NCBI RefSeq assembly: GCF_001553565.1
Contig: NZ_CP014228.1
Span: forward strand, 1,302,001-1,366,000
From: Actinomyces radicidentis
GTDB lineage: Bacteria; Actinomycetota; Actinomycetes; Actinomycetales; Actinomycetaceae
DNA length: 64,000 nt
Reading direction: 5' to 3'
Below, one piece after another: positions 39,601 to 46,661 of the stretch. The notes under the pieces were generated by a model. The model was not told where the DNA came from. It searched no databases and was given only the letters and a program-made list of their open reading frames with translations. Both the position numbers and the translations under genes were made by a program. Every line of letters begins with the position of its first letter. The stretch's first letter is position 1.

Positions 39601-40074
39601 GGTGCCACCTTCGCGATCTATGACGCGGACCCGACCGCCACGGACTTCGACGGTCGCCAGCCCGTCCAGACCCTCGCCAACCCCGACGGGACCCTCACGT
39701 CCTTCACGACGGAGACCCTCGAGCTCGGCAAGACCTACTGGCTGGTCGAGACGAAGGCCCCGACGGGGCACAACCTGCTCCCGACGCCGGTGGCCTTCAC
39801 CCTCGGCAAGGACGACAGCGGTCTCACGACCATCACCCTCGTGAGCGGTCAGAACCTCGGTTCGACGTCGATCACCGTGGCGAACGCGACCGGCGGGGAC
39901 AGTCCCGTCGCCGCCTCGATCTCGGTCAAGGACACGGAGACCGGCACCCTGCCTCTCTCGGGCGGGAACGGCATCGGCGTCCACGTCATCTGGGCCGCGA
40001 TGCTCCTCGCCGGCTCCCTCGGGCTCGTCGCCCTCAACAAGACTTCCCGTCGTAAGGTCCGCGTCAGGGCCTGA
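30667..40074 (+). CDS. Giant LPXTG-type surface protein, putative fimbrial tip adhesin
   Basis: About 3,135 residues. A signal peptide (hydrophobic core near residues 20-45, cleavage near AQA-A) leads into a unique N-terminal domain of about 500 residues, which could be the adhesive head. Then come about 13 tandem DUF5979-type units of 113-156 residues (starting near nt 32701, 33040, 33384, 33757, 34189, 34586, 35014, 35392, 35776, 36160, 36571, 37040, 37434), preceded by one divergent unit. Each unit starts with a KTV-like strand, has one Cys in YTC and a second in a P-x-G-x-x-C-x-V-x-E motif, and ends in VTN. Three DUF11-like domains (from about 37890) and one SpaA/Cna-B-type domain (from about 39533, with WLVETKAPTG) follow. 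The sorting signal is LPLSG (3095-3099), then a helix and KTSRRKVRVRA. It heads the tip-shaft-sortase operon. Start GTG 30667 follows GGAG; GTG 30637 is possible. Confidence 0.88.
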   Translation: MAPQPTGSPAGKQSAGTRLAAVLVSVALVLMTAVGAFVLPQTTPPAQAATEQTAGVTLNITSNRGMIGASYANNAKDDTTNQDNDWACFRWTTYFDGSRACTQYQKDTIRYGLIQGKSAYSGSPERSSMTQQFWVTGAQKAQDMWSYVARGVPYKGRLGTYIQVDTQSSIGFQANNPTTVQANEPFLIGTMRHNNYPISTENTWLHSSLSLDFNGVTEEFPFVQEETSNNTYTMVVKNTDNHGTAKSVDWSYCGRGLSGYYYEYTYTNGVQGSAVCFQNVPDGGDYDLYTDSNYYTYKDGNANQTPASDDQVTIQKVNSENIVIVKDGVPYRLKLLGFYNNGTSQKCSATPTGGAGDTVTYFRTKEGQDTFGCLYGEFEQERYVTITKKTTADANSQNVTVPAFSFTTDADSQASYFYDNHVTNDTSLFAGATKQIDGVHAGFINDNAFTNTLKPTTAAGSGGTDDYDLANGKQTGQDAYYAFGVGSSGFKITEQNPDTSANRTKSGWKLTDITCVNGKGEDVAVSTNLNAGSVDFSKVGAVTDAKAVPIRCTFTNRYEAKSTLTLKKAVSGGTAAASSWTLTGTGTDAVTSKTVVSGAGNSDQVTSAVVPSGDYSLTEALNNQNVYGYELTGLTCRNAAGTVLTMTNADGDATNLAEKVTLAPDANVTCTFTNTYKTGRIAARKVLTGSTEGLKDDGQTFDFTYTCNSGQTGDITGVKAGGDAVLASAAIPIGATCSITEKDASIAASRLVNSSYKWATPTYSTPVTVTSANTATAPAVLTVTNTITQDTGVLQLAKTVKPDNGVQAGYTGGTTRTFPLTYTCTLDGQTVAQGTKDVTANGQSVQVEVPAGAACTVTEPKQTVQAGDFSASYYDWSTTTYTGNGTTVGEGETKSITVTNTYKIVTVPLTVKKTVVGPGGTQASPGTSGYLSSAADYEFTVTYTCGPVTGTLKVKNGQTATVQVPRQTSCLISEDTSSLSEDALSADFDWDTAQTRYEDTNGAALASQSVAVGTTGGAGVVVNPTKRSFGGIAIAKTVTDTTGLTSDARFTYSVQCYAPGVDPQNPGGAQTTYTNDAVTIALGEVWRMPEDTVPAGSNCLVTETSPTAGTSDGFTDSSYAWTTTSWRIQYGQEHNNTGDTGRSTVITAHAKSTTDKDHPYPRVTFTNNFERKYVTLQVSKMIDLSKVDLTSIDAQTYTGTFTCYLGSEAMLGTWSQSRDGGTGQDGVATLTLTTNGQGIDQTSADTLTLFRGSWCQVQEDSPSARPYAADAHYIWGAPSISPGTVTWPQDQTAQTVIVTNPVQKTEANLLISKAVSGGEEGSQFETGTTFDFQYQCWTDATKAEKVTVNGVTAEGTRSITAGTTAELADVTLPAGAYCELFETTGAKHGIKMDPWIWDPVKYTNATSTGETRSVGQGADAVTTPVVAVTVPADGSSVTVQANNHLNNRLTEVKVSKVVTDETAGLASDVTFTFNLTCTPEPGSLVAGYSGTVQATVPKGSTTATVSTGKLVPVGQHCSVTESPASGGLVDDSYAWGTPTYAEVTHGEGKTPAVVTADIDGAAELKVTNPIKRVYGAVGLVKSIAGEGAAASQGRTATYSGTFTCTYNGAAVTAVGTGTWTVTGPGRATVKAEDGTDLSTGNSLLPLGSVCAPSGESINGAPNTDDPQYRWENGDGAPAYGTATVHAEARADMTVTNTVEQKHVPAELSKTVVDENGNVTTDILKDATQSFAITVQCAPDLAFDNMVTVHRELASGQTYDRDVPSGWFCRMSEDSPSDDWLKDSSYTWKTPTITVLNGDTPLAAVDGQPGVYQLTDDVTDLKVQVTNSVDRVTGPISLTKSLTPQAQGAVKDATAAFNGRYTCTYAGATISAGTWSAAPGGTATFTEDAVYLLDSWTPARNGVDATGGLPLTTSCSFNETAPTSDSLKNASWAWTPPVLDRGTADTPVTITSTTGAHTVTVTNDVTQVYSTLKVVKDLSEDTNVASIADGSSVGVQLVCTDPNGGRDIAQSFGLNARGNTANAADPTLSTVTVDGTVQTVNGTQVTTVHVPAGAACTIAEDTLFTKIEKPDSSQLADTSWAWDTETYTSQLGSAAPVTQDGTWSVATSADEVLTLTVTNRTHRVYGSVDVEKIVPDATTTDTNTYAGRWTCTDEAGATYSGAWTRVGSGSASLQSDQDYDGDGVRNNHVPVGSSCTVTETDRPDQPNASDPSYEWMTALADVPVGAVNNAVDATHSKVATTGSNASLTVTNDQTRHFGSFTITKQVAGATDGADADGKYAVNYTCTSRSGESVSGLVWLKAGAENTVTVGDASVTGDDLVVDDKHSNIPLGSNCFLYEMPPGSAYEGVTAPVNLTDPSSFTWRTSIEYYATNASGDGDQDSEVSNSGYSFVISAGGTDTTVVNTVDAIAQVEKTFTGTTQHLDANGAWDGTWDVAYTIKVTNPSTKAALSYGLVDTPSAPEKNTINSVTWTGPDRTSHVVGSADEPVEAGTAITMVSKLPEGATRIAGKWYTKDGAELVVRIPEGFTDDDKDGVYTKDGETTTYALDPRAQLAASAENAPSVHEYTVVLNVKAAEDGTGVAKPSDAACTAEAPGSSVDTIHNQADVTTNEATRTSEACGDIPDSPTFSVTKTNAGSDTVVSNGKGADGTFSYTSTYTVTVTNTSTTASKIFNDVTDALTLPTGATLTAATVKEGDGSATNLTPLDPSSWTLAKAGSGSELAAGTKDANGNVTGGGTRTFVVTVTFEVDPATTGYDAAAYQCAGNATDGYTAGIVNTAAMDEDTTTGDDTACQSLTPRLNVVKTIAEGDNGGLTGAATFDVTYTITATNDGALAQSTGELTDTPAFAAGLTINAVKVATTKDGLDTATAATAENGAYKLTDGVVVDPGASTVFYVRANVTLNTAATGYSAANLACQTGGDGTYTTGHGLFNTVAMTNEAADASKTDNIACGPVGPRTITIFKTGTQPNGQANADGSYPLAGATFAIYDADPTATDFDGRQPVQTLANPDGTLTSFTTETLELGKTYWLVETKAPTGHNLLPTPVAFTLGKDDSGLTTITLVSGQNLGSTSITVANATGGDSPVAASISVKDTETGTLPLSGGNGIGVHVIWAAMLLAGSLGLVALNKTSRRKVRVRA

Positions 40075-40148
40075 CGGTCGGGAGAAGACCCCACCCCCCC
40101 CGTCCGGCGACCGCCGGGCGGACAGCACGGAATCATCCAGGAGATCCC

Positions 40149-41813
40149 ATGTCATCCCTCAACCTGCGTCGAGGCTCCAGCCTCCTCGCCGCGGTGGCCC
40201 TCGCCGTCGGCGGCCTCGCCGTCGTCCCCGGCGCGGCCTTCGCCGCACCCGCCCCGGCCGTCGTTGCCGCGGACGCCCAGGTCCCCTCGCTCGTCGACCT
40301 CGACACGGACGCGACCGGCTCGATCACGGTCCACAAGTACCAGAAGACTGACGCCAACGGGACCGCGGCCGGAAACGGCCAGCAGGCGACGCCGGACGGC
40401 GCCCCGGTGCAGGGCGTCGTCTACAAGATCGAGAAGCTCAACAACATCGACCTCACGACGCAGGCCGGCTGGGAGAAGCTCGCGAGCTACAGCAACAGCG
40501 TGAGCGCAGCCGTGGCGGGCCAGGGCGTTACGGCCGCCGGTACGAGCCAGACGACCGACGGTAACGGCACCGCGACCTTCTCGAACCTCGCGCTCGGCGC
40601 GTACGTCGTCACCGAGGTCTCAGCCCCTGCGGGCTACACCCTCTCCGCCCCCTTCATCGTCACGGTCCCGATGACCAACGCGACCGACACGACCAAGTGG
40701 GACTACGACCCCGACGTTTACCCCAAGAACGCCAAGACCGAGGTCAAGAAGACAGTCGATGATGCTGCGGCGCACACCGTCGGCGACAACATCAACTACA
40801 CGGTCTCCGCAGACATCCCGAACCTCCCGGCCGATCAGACGCTCGGCTACTACACCATCGTCGACCAGTACGACGCGCGTATGGAGCTCACGGCGGGGTC
40901 CGTCGTCGTCAAGTACGGAGACACGACGCTCGCCGACACTGACTACACGCTCTCCGAGATCACGACCGCCTTCGACGGCGACGGCAACACCGCAACGACG
41001 AACGACTCGGTCAAGCGCGTCTCCGTCGTCCTCACCGACGCCGGTCGCAAGAAGATCCTCGACGCCCGGCGTGCCGGCACGGCCGACAAGGTGACCATGA
41101 CCCTGACGACGACGATCAAGGCACCGATCGCCGGCAATGGCATCGTGCCCAACACCGCCTACGTCCTGCCCAACACCCCGTCGAACGGGTGGGACCCCGC
41201 CACCTCGACGACCCCGCCGCCGGACACCCCGCCGTCGTCGACCGTCACCTCGAAGTTCGGCAAGGTGAAGATCACCAAGACGGACCTATCGAGCAAGGCG
41301 CTCGGCGGTGCTGAGTTCCAGGTCTACCTGTGCACCATGCAGGACGACTCGGCCATCACGCTGACCGATAACTTCACCGCGGGCGACTACAAGCTCGTCG
41401 GCAGCCCGCTCACCGCGTACTCGGTGGCCGCGGACGGCACCGCCACTGCGACCGAGCAGAACACCTTCACGTCGGCGGCTGACGGCACCGTCACCATCGA
41501 CGCGCTCCAGAACAACGACTGGGAGAACAACGCCACGGACACCACCCCGGACGCCTACTGCCTCGTCGAGACCAAGGCGCCGAGCGGCTTCGAGCTCCAG
41601 ACCAAGCCGATCGCCTTCCAGATCACCGCGGACAACTCGACGGCCGACAACAGCTACACGATCGGCACCACCGTCAAGGACGTGCCCTCCAACGGCAGCT
41701 TCAAGCTCCCGCTCACCGGTGCCGCGGGCGTCATCGCCCTCGTCCTCGCCGGCGGGCTCCTCGTGGGAGGCTCCGTCTTCCTCGGGATGCGGAACAAGCG
41801 CCGCAACGCCTGA
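40149..41813 (+). CDS. Fimbrial shaft pilin (FimP/FimA-like, LPXTG)
   Basis: 554-residue major pilin. Signal peptide of about 32 residues; pilin motif YPKN with the cross-linking lysine K193 (WDYDPDVYPKN); Cna-B type domains; E-box YCLVETKAPSGF with E474, which forms an intramolecular isopeptide bond in such pilins; sorting signal LPLTG at 520-524, hydrophobic helix and basic KRRNA tail. Sortase C joins the Thr of one pilin to K193 of the next to build the shaft. AGGAG at 40139-40143 precedes the ATG. It lies between the giant tip protein and its sortase, the same gene order as fimQ-fimP-srtC1 and fimB-fimA-srtC2 of Actinomyces oris. Confidence 0.95.
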   Translation: MSSLNLRRGSSLLAAVALAVGGLAVVPGAAFAAPAPAVVAADAQVPSLVDLDTDATGSITVHKYQKTDANGTAAGNGQQATPDGAPVQGVVYKIEKLNNIDLTTQAGWEKLASYSNSVSAAVAGQGVTAAGTSQTTDGNGTATFSNLALGAYVVTEVSAPAGYTLSAPFIVTVPMTNATDTTKWDYDPDVYPKNAKTEVKKTVDDAAAHTVGDNINYTVSADIPNLPADQTLGYYTIVDQYDARMELTAGSVVVKYGDTTLADTDYTLSEITTAFDGDGNTATTNDSVKRVSVVLTDAGRKKILDARRAGTADKVTMTLTTTIKAPIAGNGIVPNTAYVLPNTPSNGWDPATSTTPPPDTPPSSTVTSKFGKVKITKTDLSSKALGGAEFQVYLCTMQDDSAITLTDNFTAGDYKLVGSPLTAYSVAADGTATATEQNTFTSAADGTVTIDALQNNDWENNATDTTPDAYCLVETKAPSGFELQTKPIAFQITADNSTADNSYTIGTTVKDVPSNGSFKLPLTGAAGVIALVLAGGLLVGGSVFLGMRNKRRNA

Positions 41814-41893
41814 GCAGGTCGGCCCGGTCAGGGACCCGTGAGGGATCCTGGGCCGCACCGGTCCTGACCGAGCAGGTACTGCTCGAACGAGCA

Positions 41894-41933
41894 CGCCGTG
41901 GGCGGCGTCGGACTCCCGACGCCGCCCACGGCG
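41894..41933 (+). terminator. Strong hairpin between pilin and sortase genes
   Basis: Perfect 18-bp arms 41894-41911 and 41916-41933 (CGCCGTGGGCGGCGTCGG and complement) with a 4-nt loop. It lies inside the 202-nt gap between shaft pilin and sortase, so it probably works as a partial terminator or 3-prime stabiliser that keeps sortase levels below pilin levels. Confidence 0.8.
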
Positions 41934-42015
41934 CACCCAGCACCACCACACCCGGGCCGCCCGGACGCAGCCACCACGCCCACCCACCACGGGGCCGACC
42001 ACGAAGGAGACGCCG

Positions 42016-43185
42016 TTGAGCACGAAGGCCACCGTCCAGCCCGAGGCCACCGACGTCGTCGTCGCCCCCGGAGGCGCAGGGGGATCCGGGAAGGGCCACG
42101 GCCCCACCGACCCGCGCAACGACCCCGCTGAGCCGGGCAAGGGCGCTGCCCGCCGCCGCAGCCGCCGCGAGCAGATCCTCACGATCCTGCCCTTCATCAT
42201 GGCCCTCGCCGGCGCTATCGTCCTCGGCTACCCCGTCGTCGCCACCCTCCACAACAACACCGAGCAGCAGCGCATCGCCGACCAGTACCAGGCCAAGCAG
42301 GACGCCGCCGGCCCCGACGCCCTCGCCGCCGAGCTCGTCGGCGCCGAGAAGTACAACTCCACCCTCGAGTCCATGCCGATCCTCGACCCCTGGATCGAGA
42401 CCGAGCGCCCCGACAGCCCCGCCTACAAGGCCTACCTCGCCGAGCTCGACCTCGACGAGGTCATGAGCCAGATCGTCATCCCCAAGATCCACACGGACCT
42501 GCCGATCTACCACGGCACCACCCCGGACATCCTCCAGAAGGGCGTCGGGCACCTCTTCGGCACCTCCCTGCCCGTCGGCGGCGCCGGCACCCACGCCGTC
42601 CTCACCGGCCACACCGGCCTCGGTTCCGCCACCCTCTTCGACCACCTCACCGAGCTGGAGAAGGGCGACGTCTTCTACGTCAACACCGCCGGCCGCTCCA
42701 TGAAGTACAAGGTGACCGACATCCGCGTCGTCCTCCCCGAGGAGACCGACTCCCTGCGCAAGGTCCCCGGCGAGGACCTCGTCACCCTCATCACCTGCAC
42801 GCCCTACGGCATCAACACCCACCGCCTCCTCGTCACCGGCACCCGCGTCCCCCTCGACCCGGTCGAGGCCGAGAAGGAGCAGGCGGACGCCACGCCCGCC
42901 CCCATGCAGACCTGGATGATCTGGCTCATCTGCGCGGTCGTCCTCATCCTCGTGGTGCTCGCCGTCATCCTCCTGCGGATGCTCTGGCGCCGGATCAAGC
43001 GCAAGCGCGAGGAGGAGCGCGCAGCCGGGGCCACCGCCGCGGGCTCCGCCGCGGATGACCCGCACGCGGCAGAGGCTGACCCGCCGGCCGCGGAGCCCGA
43101 CGCCCCCGACGCGCCCGCCGGAGAGGAACGCCCCACGGACTCCTCCGACTCCTCCCAGGAGCCCCCTCGTACGATTCCCGAGTGA
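42016..43185 (+). CDS. srtC: Class C sortase (pilin polymerase)
   Basis: 389-residue membrane-bound transpeptidase that polymerises the adjacent pilin. N-terminal helix (about 55-78), lid motif DPW in ILDPWIE, catalytic H199 (TGHTGL), C261 (TLITCTPYG) and R270 (HRLL). A second helix near residues 300-330 and a long charged, Pro/Glu/Asp-rich cytoplasmic tail end the protein. The start is TTG at 42016, set by AAGGAG at 42004-42009; no ATG or GTG fits. Its stop overlaps the GTG of the PAP2 gene. Confidence 0.95.
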   Translation: MSTKATVQPEATDVVVAPGGAGGSGKGHGPTDPRNDPAEPGKGAARRRSRREQILTILPFIMALAGAIVLGYPVVATLHNNTEQQRIADQYQAKQDAAGPDALAAELVGAEKYNSTLESMPILDPWIETERPDSPAYKAYLAELDLDEVMSQIVIPKIHTDLPIYHGTTPDILQKGVGHLFGTSLPVGGAGTHAVLTGHTGLGSATLFDHLTELEKGDVFYVNTAGRSMKYKVTDIRVVLPEETDSLRKVPGEDLVTLITCTPYGINTHRLLVTGTRVPLDPVEAEKEQADATPAPMQTWMIWLICAVVLILVVLAVILLRMLWRRIKRKREEERAAGATAAGSAADDPHAAEADPPAAEPDAPDAPAGEERPTDSSDSSQEPPRTIPE

Positions 43186-44222
43186 TGAGCACTCCCGCCG
43201 ACGCTCCCGCACCTCACCTCGTGGCCGACGGACGCCCCCAGTGGCGCTCGCGGCTCCTCGCGGCGGTGCTCGCGGTCGTCTGCTTCGGCGGCACCGTCGT
43301 CGACTGGTACCTCCTCGTCACCACCCACACCGGGCAGGTCATGGAGCAGTCCGCCCTGGCCGGCTCGCTCATCGGCGCCCGCTTCGTCTCCGACCACGCG
43401 AGCAACCTCCTGCACGTCATCACCATGCCGGCGCTCGTGGCCCTCCTCCTCGTCATCCTCATCGGCGCGCTGTGGCGCGGATCGAGGCGCCGGGCCCTGT
43501 GGGCCGCCGCCACCGTCGTCGCCACGACCGGGTCCGTGCAGATCCTCAAGCGCTGGGTCTTCACCCGCCCCGACTACGGGCTGTCCTGGCGCTTCGACGG
43601 CGCCAACACCCTGCCCTCCGGCCACACCGCCGTCGCCGCCTCAGCGGCCGTCGCCCTCGTCCTCGTGGCCGGGGCGCGCTGGCGGGGAGCCGCCGCCTGG
43701 TTCGGTGCGATCCTCACCGCCGCCATCGGCTACTCGACGCTGGCCGCCCAGTGGCACCGGCCCGCCGACGTCCTCGCCGCGATCCTCATGGCGGTCGGCT
43801 GGGGCGCGGTCGCCGTCGTGTGCGGCGCCTGGTCCGAGGAGAAGGTCCTCGTCCACGAGGACCACCGTCTGCACTGGATCCACGACGCCGCCACCGGGGA
43901 CGACGTCCTGTCGGGCGCGGCCCCCACGGAGGCCGAGGAGAGCGGCAGCCGACGCCCTCGTGCCGCGAGGCCCACGGCGGCGCCCACCACTGGCGGGCTC
44001 ACGTCGGTCGGGGTCCTCGGTGGCCTCGGCGTGCTCGCAGGCGCGATCGCCGGCTTCCTCGAGCTGTGGACGTACCTGAGCGCCTCGACCCCCGGAAACC
44101 GGGTCGACGACTTCCTCGCCTACGCGGCCGGCTCGGCGGGCACGGTGGCCCTGTCCTTCATCGGGCTCGCGCTGCTCACCGCGCTGTCGCCCGACAGACG
44201 CCGCCGCTCCACGGACGGCTGA
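43182..44222 (+). CDS. PAP2-family membrane phosphatase
   Basis: 346 residues with about eight membrane helices. Phosphatase motif parts: KRWVFTRPDY, PSGHTAVAASA and QWHRPADV. The third usually has an SR at its start, here replaced by TLAA, while the catalytic His is kept. Likely dephosphorylates an isoprenyl or phosphatidyl phosphate at the membrane, for example undecaprenyl pyrophosphate. The GTG at 43182 overlaps the srtC stop and has TACGAT at 43170-43175, 6 nt before it, so it can be expressed both from the fimbrial operon and from its own leaderless promoter. Confidence 0.88.
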   Translation: MMSTPADAPAPHLVADGRPQWRSRLLAAVLAVVCFGGTVVDWYLLVTTHTGQVMEQSALAGSLIGARFVSDHASNLLHVITMPALVALLLVILIGALWRGSRRRALWAAATVVATTGSVQILKRWVFTRPDYGLSWRFDGANTLPSGHTAVAASAAVALVLVAGARWRGAAAWFGAILTAAIGYSTLAAQWHRPADVLAAILMAVGWGAVAVVCGAWSEEKVLVHEDHRLHWIHDAATGDDVLSGAAPTEAEESGSRRPRAARPTAAPTTGGLTSVGVLGGLGVLAGAIAGFLELWTYLSASTPGNRVDDFLAYAAGSAGTVALSFIGLALLTALSPDRRRRSTDG

Positions 44223-44656
44223 GCCGCCACGGCGGTCGGCACCATCGCGGTCGGTGCCAGGACGGGAGCGTCCGCCCTGACCGCCCCGTTGACGGACGAC
44301 GGCGACCGACGGGCACCGGGCCGGGTGCGCTGAGCCGCACCGGACCCAGCCCCGGCGGACCGGGCCGTACCCGAGGGCGCACCGGCGACGACGGCCGTCA
44401 CCGTCGTCCGACGCGGTGCGGGGGAGCGGTGCAGGACGAGCTCACCCGACCACCAGGCCCGCACCGTCAGCAGCGTGACCGCCGCGCACAGCCCGGCGAG
44501 CAGGAACCCGGTCGCGAGCGTCTCCCGCGACGCCGTCGGCGCGACCGCCCGGACGAGCGCCGCGCACAACGACGCCGTCGTGAGGCAGCCCAGCGCCCCG
44601 AGCCCCTGCCCCCGGTGGTCGTGGGCGGCGGGGCGGTGCAGGGCGCGTCGTGTCAT
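44120..44656 (-). CDS. Hypothetical small membrane protein
   Basis: 178 codons with two hydrophobic helices in the first half (GALGCLTTASLCAALVRAV and LATGFLLAGLCAAVTLL), then a low-complexity Arg/Ala/Ser tail. Not recognised. Its last 103 nt overlap the 3-prime end of the PAP2 gene tail to tail, which lowers confidence in the C-terminus. AGGGG lies before the ATG. It is the only plausible gene in the 44223-44778 stretch. Confidence 0.45.
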   Translation of the reverse strand: MTRRALHRPAAHDHRGQGLGALGCLTTASLCAALVRAVAPTASRETLATGFLLAGLCAAVTLLTVRAWWSGELVLHRSPAPRRTTVTAVVAGAPSGTARSAGAGSGAAQRTRPGARRSPSSVNGAVRADAPVLAPTAMVPTAVAAQPSVERRRLSGDSAVSSASPMKDRATVPAEPAA

Positions 44657-44778
44657 GCCCCTATCGAAGGACGGCGGGCTGTGGCGACGAAGGGCCGCCT
44701 CTGTGCCGTACCTGTGGCACGTCGCGACGGGCGCCTCCGCGCGAGGACGCCGCTCGCGGTGGCGCTCAGCGACCTCGC

Positions 44779-46647
44779 TCAGTCCAGGGCCGCCGCGGGC
44801 AGGCTGACGGTGAAGGTCGTGCCGTGCTCGCCCGGTGCGCCGTCGCCCTCGCGGACGGAGTCAACGGTGAGCGTCCCGCCGTGCGATCGGACGATCGCCA
44901 GCGCGATGCTCATGCCGAGGCCGGTCGAGCCGGTGCGGCGCTCACGCGAGGAGTCGCCGCGGGCGAAGCGCTCGAAGAGCCGGTCGCGCACGGCCGGGTC
45001 GATGCCGGGGCCGTCGTCGGCGATGCGGATGACGAGCCGGTCGCCGTCGGCGCCCTGCTCGCGGCTGAGCGTCGTCGTCACGTGCGTGCCGGTGGGCGTG
45101 TGGACGCGGGCGTTGGCGAGGAGGTTGACGACCACCTGCCGCAGCCGGGCCTCGTCGCCGATGACGAGCGGCGGCTCGGGCTCGACGTCCTCGTCGCCGT
45201 CCGCGGTGCCGTCGTCCGTCGCCGCCCCGTCCTCGAGGACGGCCAGGTCGAGGTCCCACTCCTGCTCGGGCCCGGCGGCCCGCGCGTCGGAGACGGTGTC
45301 CAGGAGGAGGCCGACGAGGTCGACCTCCTCGTGGTGCAGCTCGCGCCCGGCGTCCAGGCGTGCGAGGAGCAGCAGGTCCTCGACGAGGGCCGTCATGCGC
45401 AGCGACTCGGAGTGGACGCGCTCGAGGGCGTGCGTCGCCTCCTCGGGCAGCTGGGCGTCGGCGCCCTCGCGCTGGATGAGCTCGGTGTAGCCGCGGATCG
45501 AGGCGAGCGGCGTGCGCAGCTCGTGCGAGGCGTCGGCGACGAACTGGCGCACCTGCGTCTCGGAGCGCTGGCGGGCCGACAGGGCCTCCTCGACGTGCCC
45601 GAGGAGCGTGTTGAGGGCGCCGCCCACCTGCCCGACCTCCTGCGAGGAGGCGAGGTCCTCGTCCTCGACGCGCTCCTCGATGCTCACCTCGCCGCGGGCG
45701 AGGGGCTGGGAGGCGACGCGCTCGGCGGTCGCGGCGACGCGCTCCAGCGGCGCGAGGGAGGAGCGGACGATGAGGCGCCCGGCCACCGCTGCCAGGAGCG
45801 CACCGACGACGGCGATGGCCGCCTCGATGATGAGCTGCTTGCGCACGAGGGCGTTGTCGTCGGCCAGCGACAGCCCCGTGACGACGACGTCGCCGGTCGT
45901 CGAGTCCTTCGTGACGAGGACCCGGTAGTCGCCGAGCGAGTCGATCGCGACGGTGACCGGCTCGCCGGAGGGCTCGAGGGAGAGCAGCGCCTCGCACTCG
46001 GCCGTCGACAGGCTCCGGTACTGACCGGAGTCGTCGATGTAGCCGGCAGTGACCGTCGAGGTGCCGTCCGAGGAGTCGCCGGGGGCGATGAGCGTGAGCG
46101 TGCCCGTGGACTGGCCGGCGGCGTCGAGGCCCGCCGGGACGCCCGGGTCGTCCTTGTCGCCGTCGCCCGGGGCGACGGCCCCCGGCGGCGGGGTCTGTGA
46201 GGTGCCCGACGGCGTCTGCTGGGCGCCGGAGGGCGGCTGCTGGTCGCCCGCCGCCGGGGAGGGGCCGGCGGAGGGGATCGAGGTGGCGGCCGAGGTCGGC
46301 TTGGTGGCGTCGGTGGCGTCGGCGTCCTTCTGGATGCCGGCACGGCGGGTGGCGGCGCGGTCCGAGGCGGCGCTCAGCTGCGTGTCGAGCCGGTCCATGA
46401 GCGTGTGGCGCAGCGTGAGCGTCGAGAAGGCGCCCATGAGCACGCAGACGACGAGGACGAGGCCGAGCACGCCGGCGACGAGGCGGGTGCGCAGGCTGCG
46501 CGGGTGGCGCGCGGCGCCCGGCTGCTCGGCGGCGTGCTGCGCCGTCGTCGGCGTCTGCTGGGCCTCGGTGGAGGACACGGTGGCGGGACCGGAGGGCGCG
46601 GCTGCGCCGTCGGCCCGGCCGGGCTCGGGGGAGGGGGTGGTGGGCAC
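44779..46647 (-). CDS. Sensor histidine kinase (PhoR/TcrY-like)
   Basis: 622 residues. Disordered N-terminus (about 55 residues), first membrane helix near 57-80, an extracytoplasmic sensor domain of about 190 residues rich in Pro/Thr/Asp, a second helix, HAMP domain (VRSSLAPLERVAATAERVA), the H-box ASHELRTPL, N-box VVNLLANARVH and G-boxes DDGPGID and GSTGLGMSIA. Partner of the response regulator at 47808. GTG start with TAGGGT (complement of 46654-46659) 6 nt upstream. The IS481 copy 2 is inserted in this -10 element and separates the kinase from its regulator. Confidence 0.93.
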   Translation of the reverse strand: MPTTPSPEPGRADGAAAPSGPATVSSTEAQQTPTTAQHAAEQPGAARHPRSLRTRLVAGVLGLVLVVCVLMGAFSTLTLRHTLMDRLDTQLSAASDRAATRRAGIQKDADATDATKPTSAATSIPSAGPSPAAGDQQPPSGAQQTPSGTSQTPPPGAVAPGDGDKDDPGVPAGLDAAGQSTGTLTLIAPGDSSDGTSTVTAGYIDDSGQYRSLSTAECEALLSLEPSGEPVTVAIDSLGDYRVLVTKDSTTGDVVVTGLSLADDNALVRKQLIIEAAIAVVGALLAAVAGRLIVRSSLAPLERVAATAERVASQPLARGEVSIEERVEDEDLASSQEVGQVGGALNTLLGHVEEALSARQRSETQVRQFVADASHELRTPLASIRGYTELIQREGADAQLPEEATHALERVHSESLRMTALVEDLLLLARLDAGRELHHEEVDLVGLLLDTVSDARAAGPEQEWDLDLAVLEDGAATDDGTADGDEDVEPEPPLVIGDEARLRQVVVNLLANARVHTPTGTHVTTTLSREQGADGDRLVIRIADDGPGIDPAVRDRLFERFARGDSSRERRTGSTGLGMSIALAIVRSHGGTLTVDSVREGDGAPGEHGTTFTVSLPAAALD

Positions 46648-46655
46648 GGATCGAC

Positions 46656-46661
46656 CCTAGT
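46656..46661. repeat. IS481 copy 2 target site duplication, left
   Basis: CCTAGT, identical to 47765-47770. It overlaps the -10 hexamer of the kinase gene (complement of 46654-46659). Confidence 0.85.

Noticed and set aside
30667-40074. Giant gene as a non-ribosomal peptide or polyketide synthase
   Set aside because: Length is suggestive, but there are no A, KS or carrier motifs; signal peptide, Cys-pair repeats and LPLSG show a surface protein.
36877-40155. 1,092-codon and 943-codon minus-strand frames under the giant surface protein
   Set aside because: Antisense of repetitive Thr/Val-rich coding DNA, giving Gly/Val/Arg/Asp-rich translation; no signal, no motif, and the plus-strand frame is continuous.
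44650-46200. 516-codon plus-strand frame opposite the kinase
   Set aside because: Antisense shadow; the minus strand has all histidine kinase boxes.
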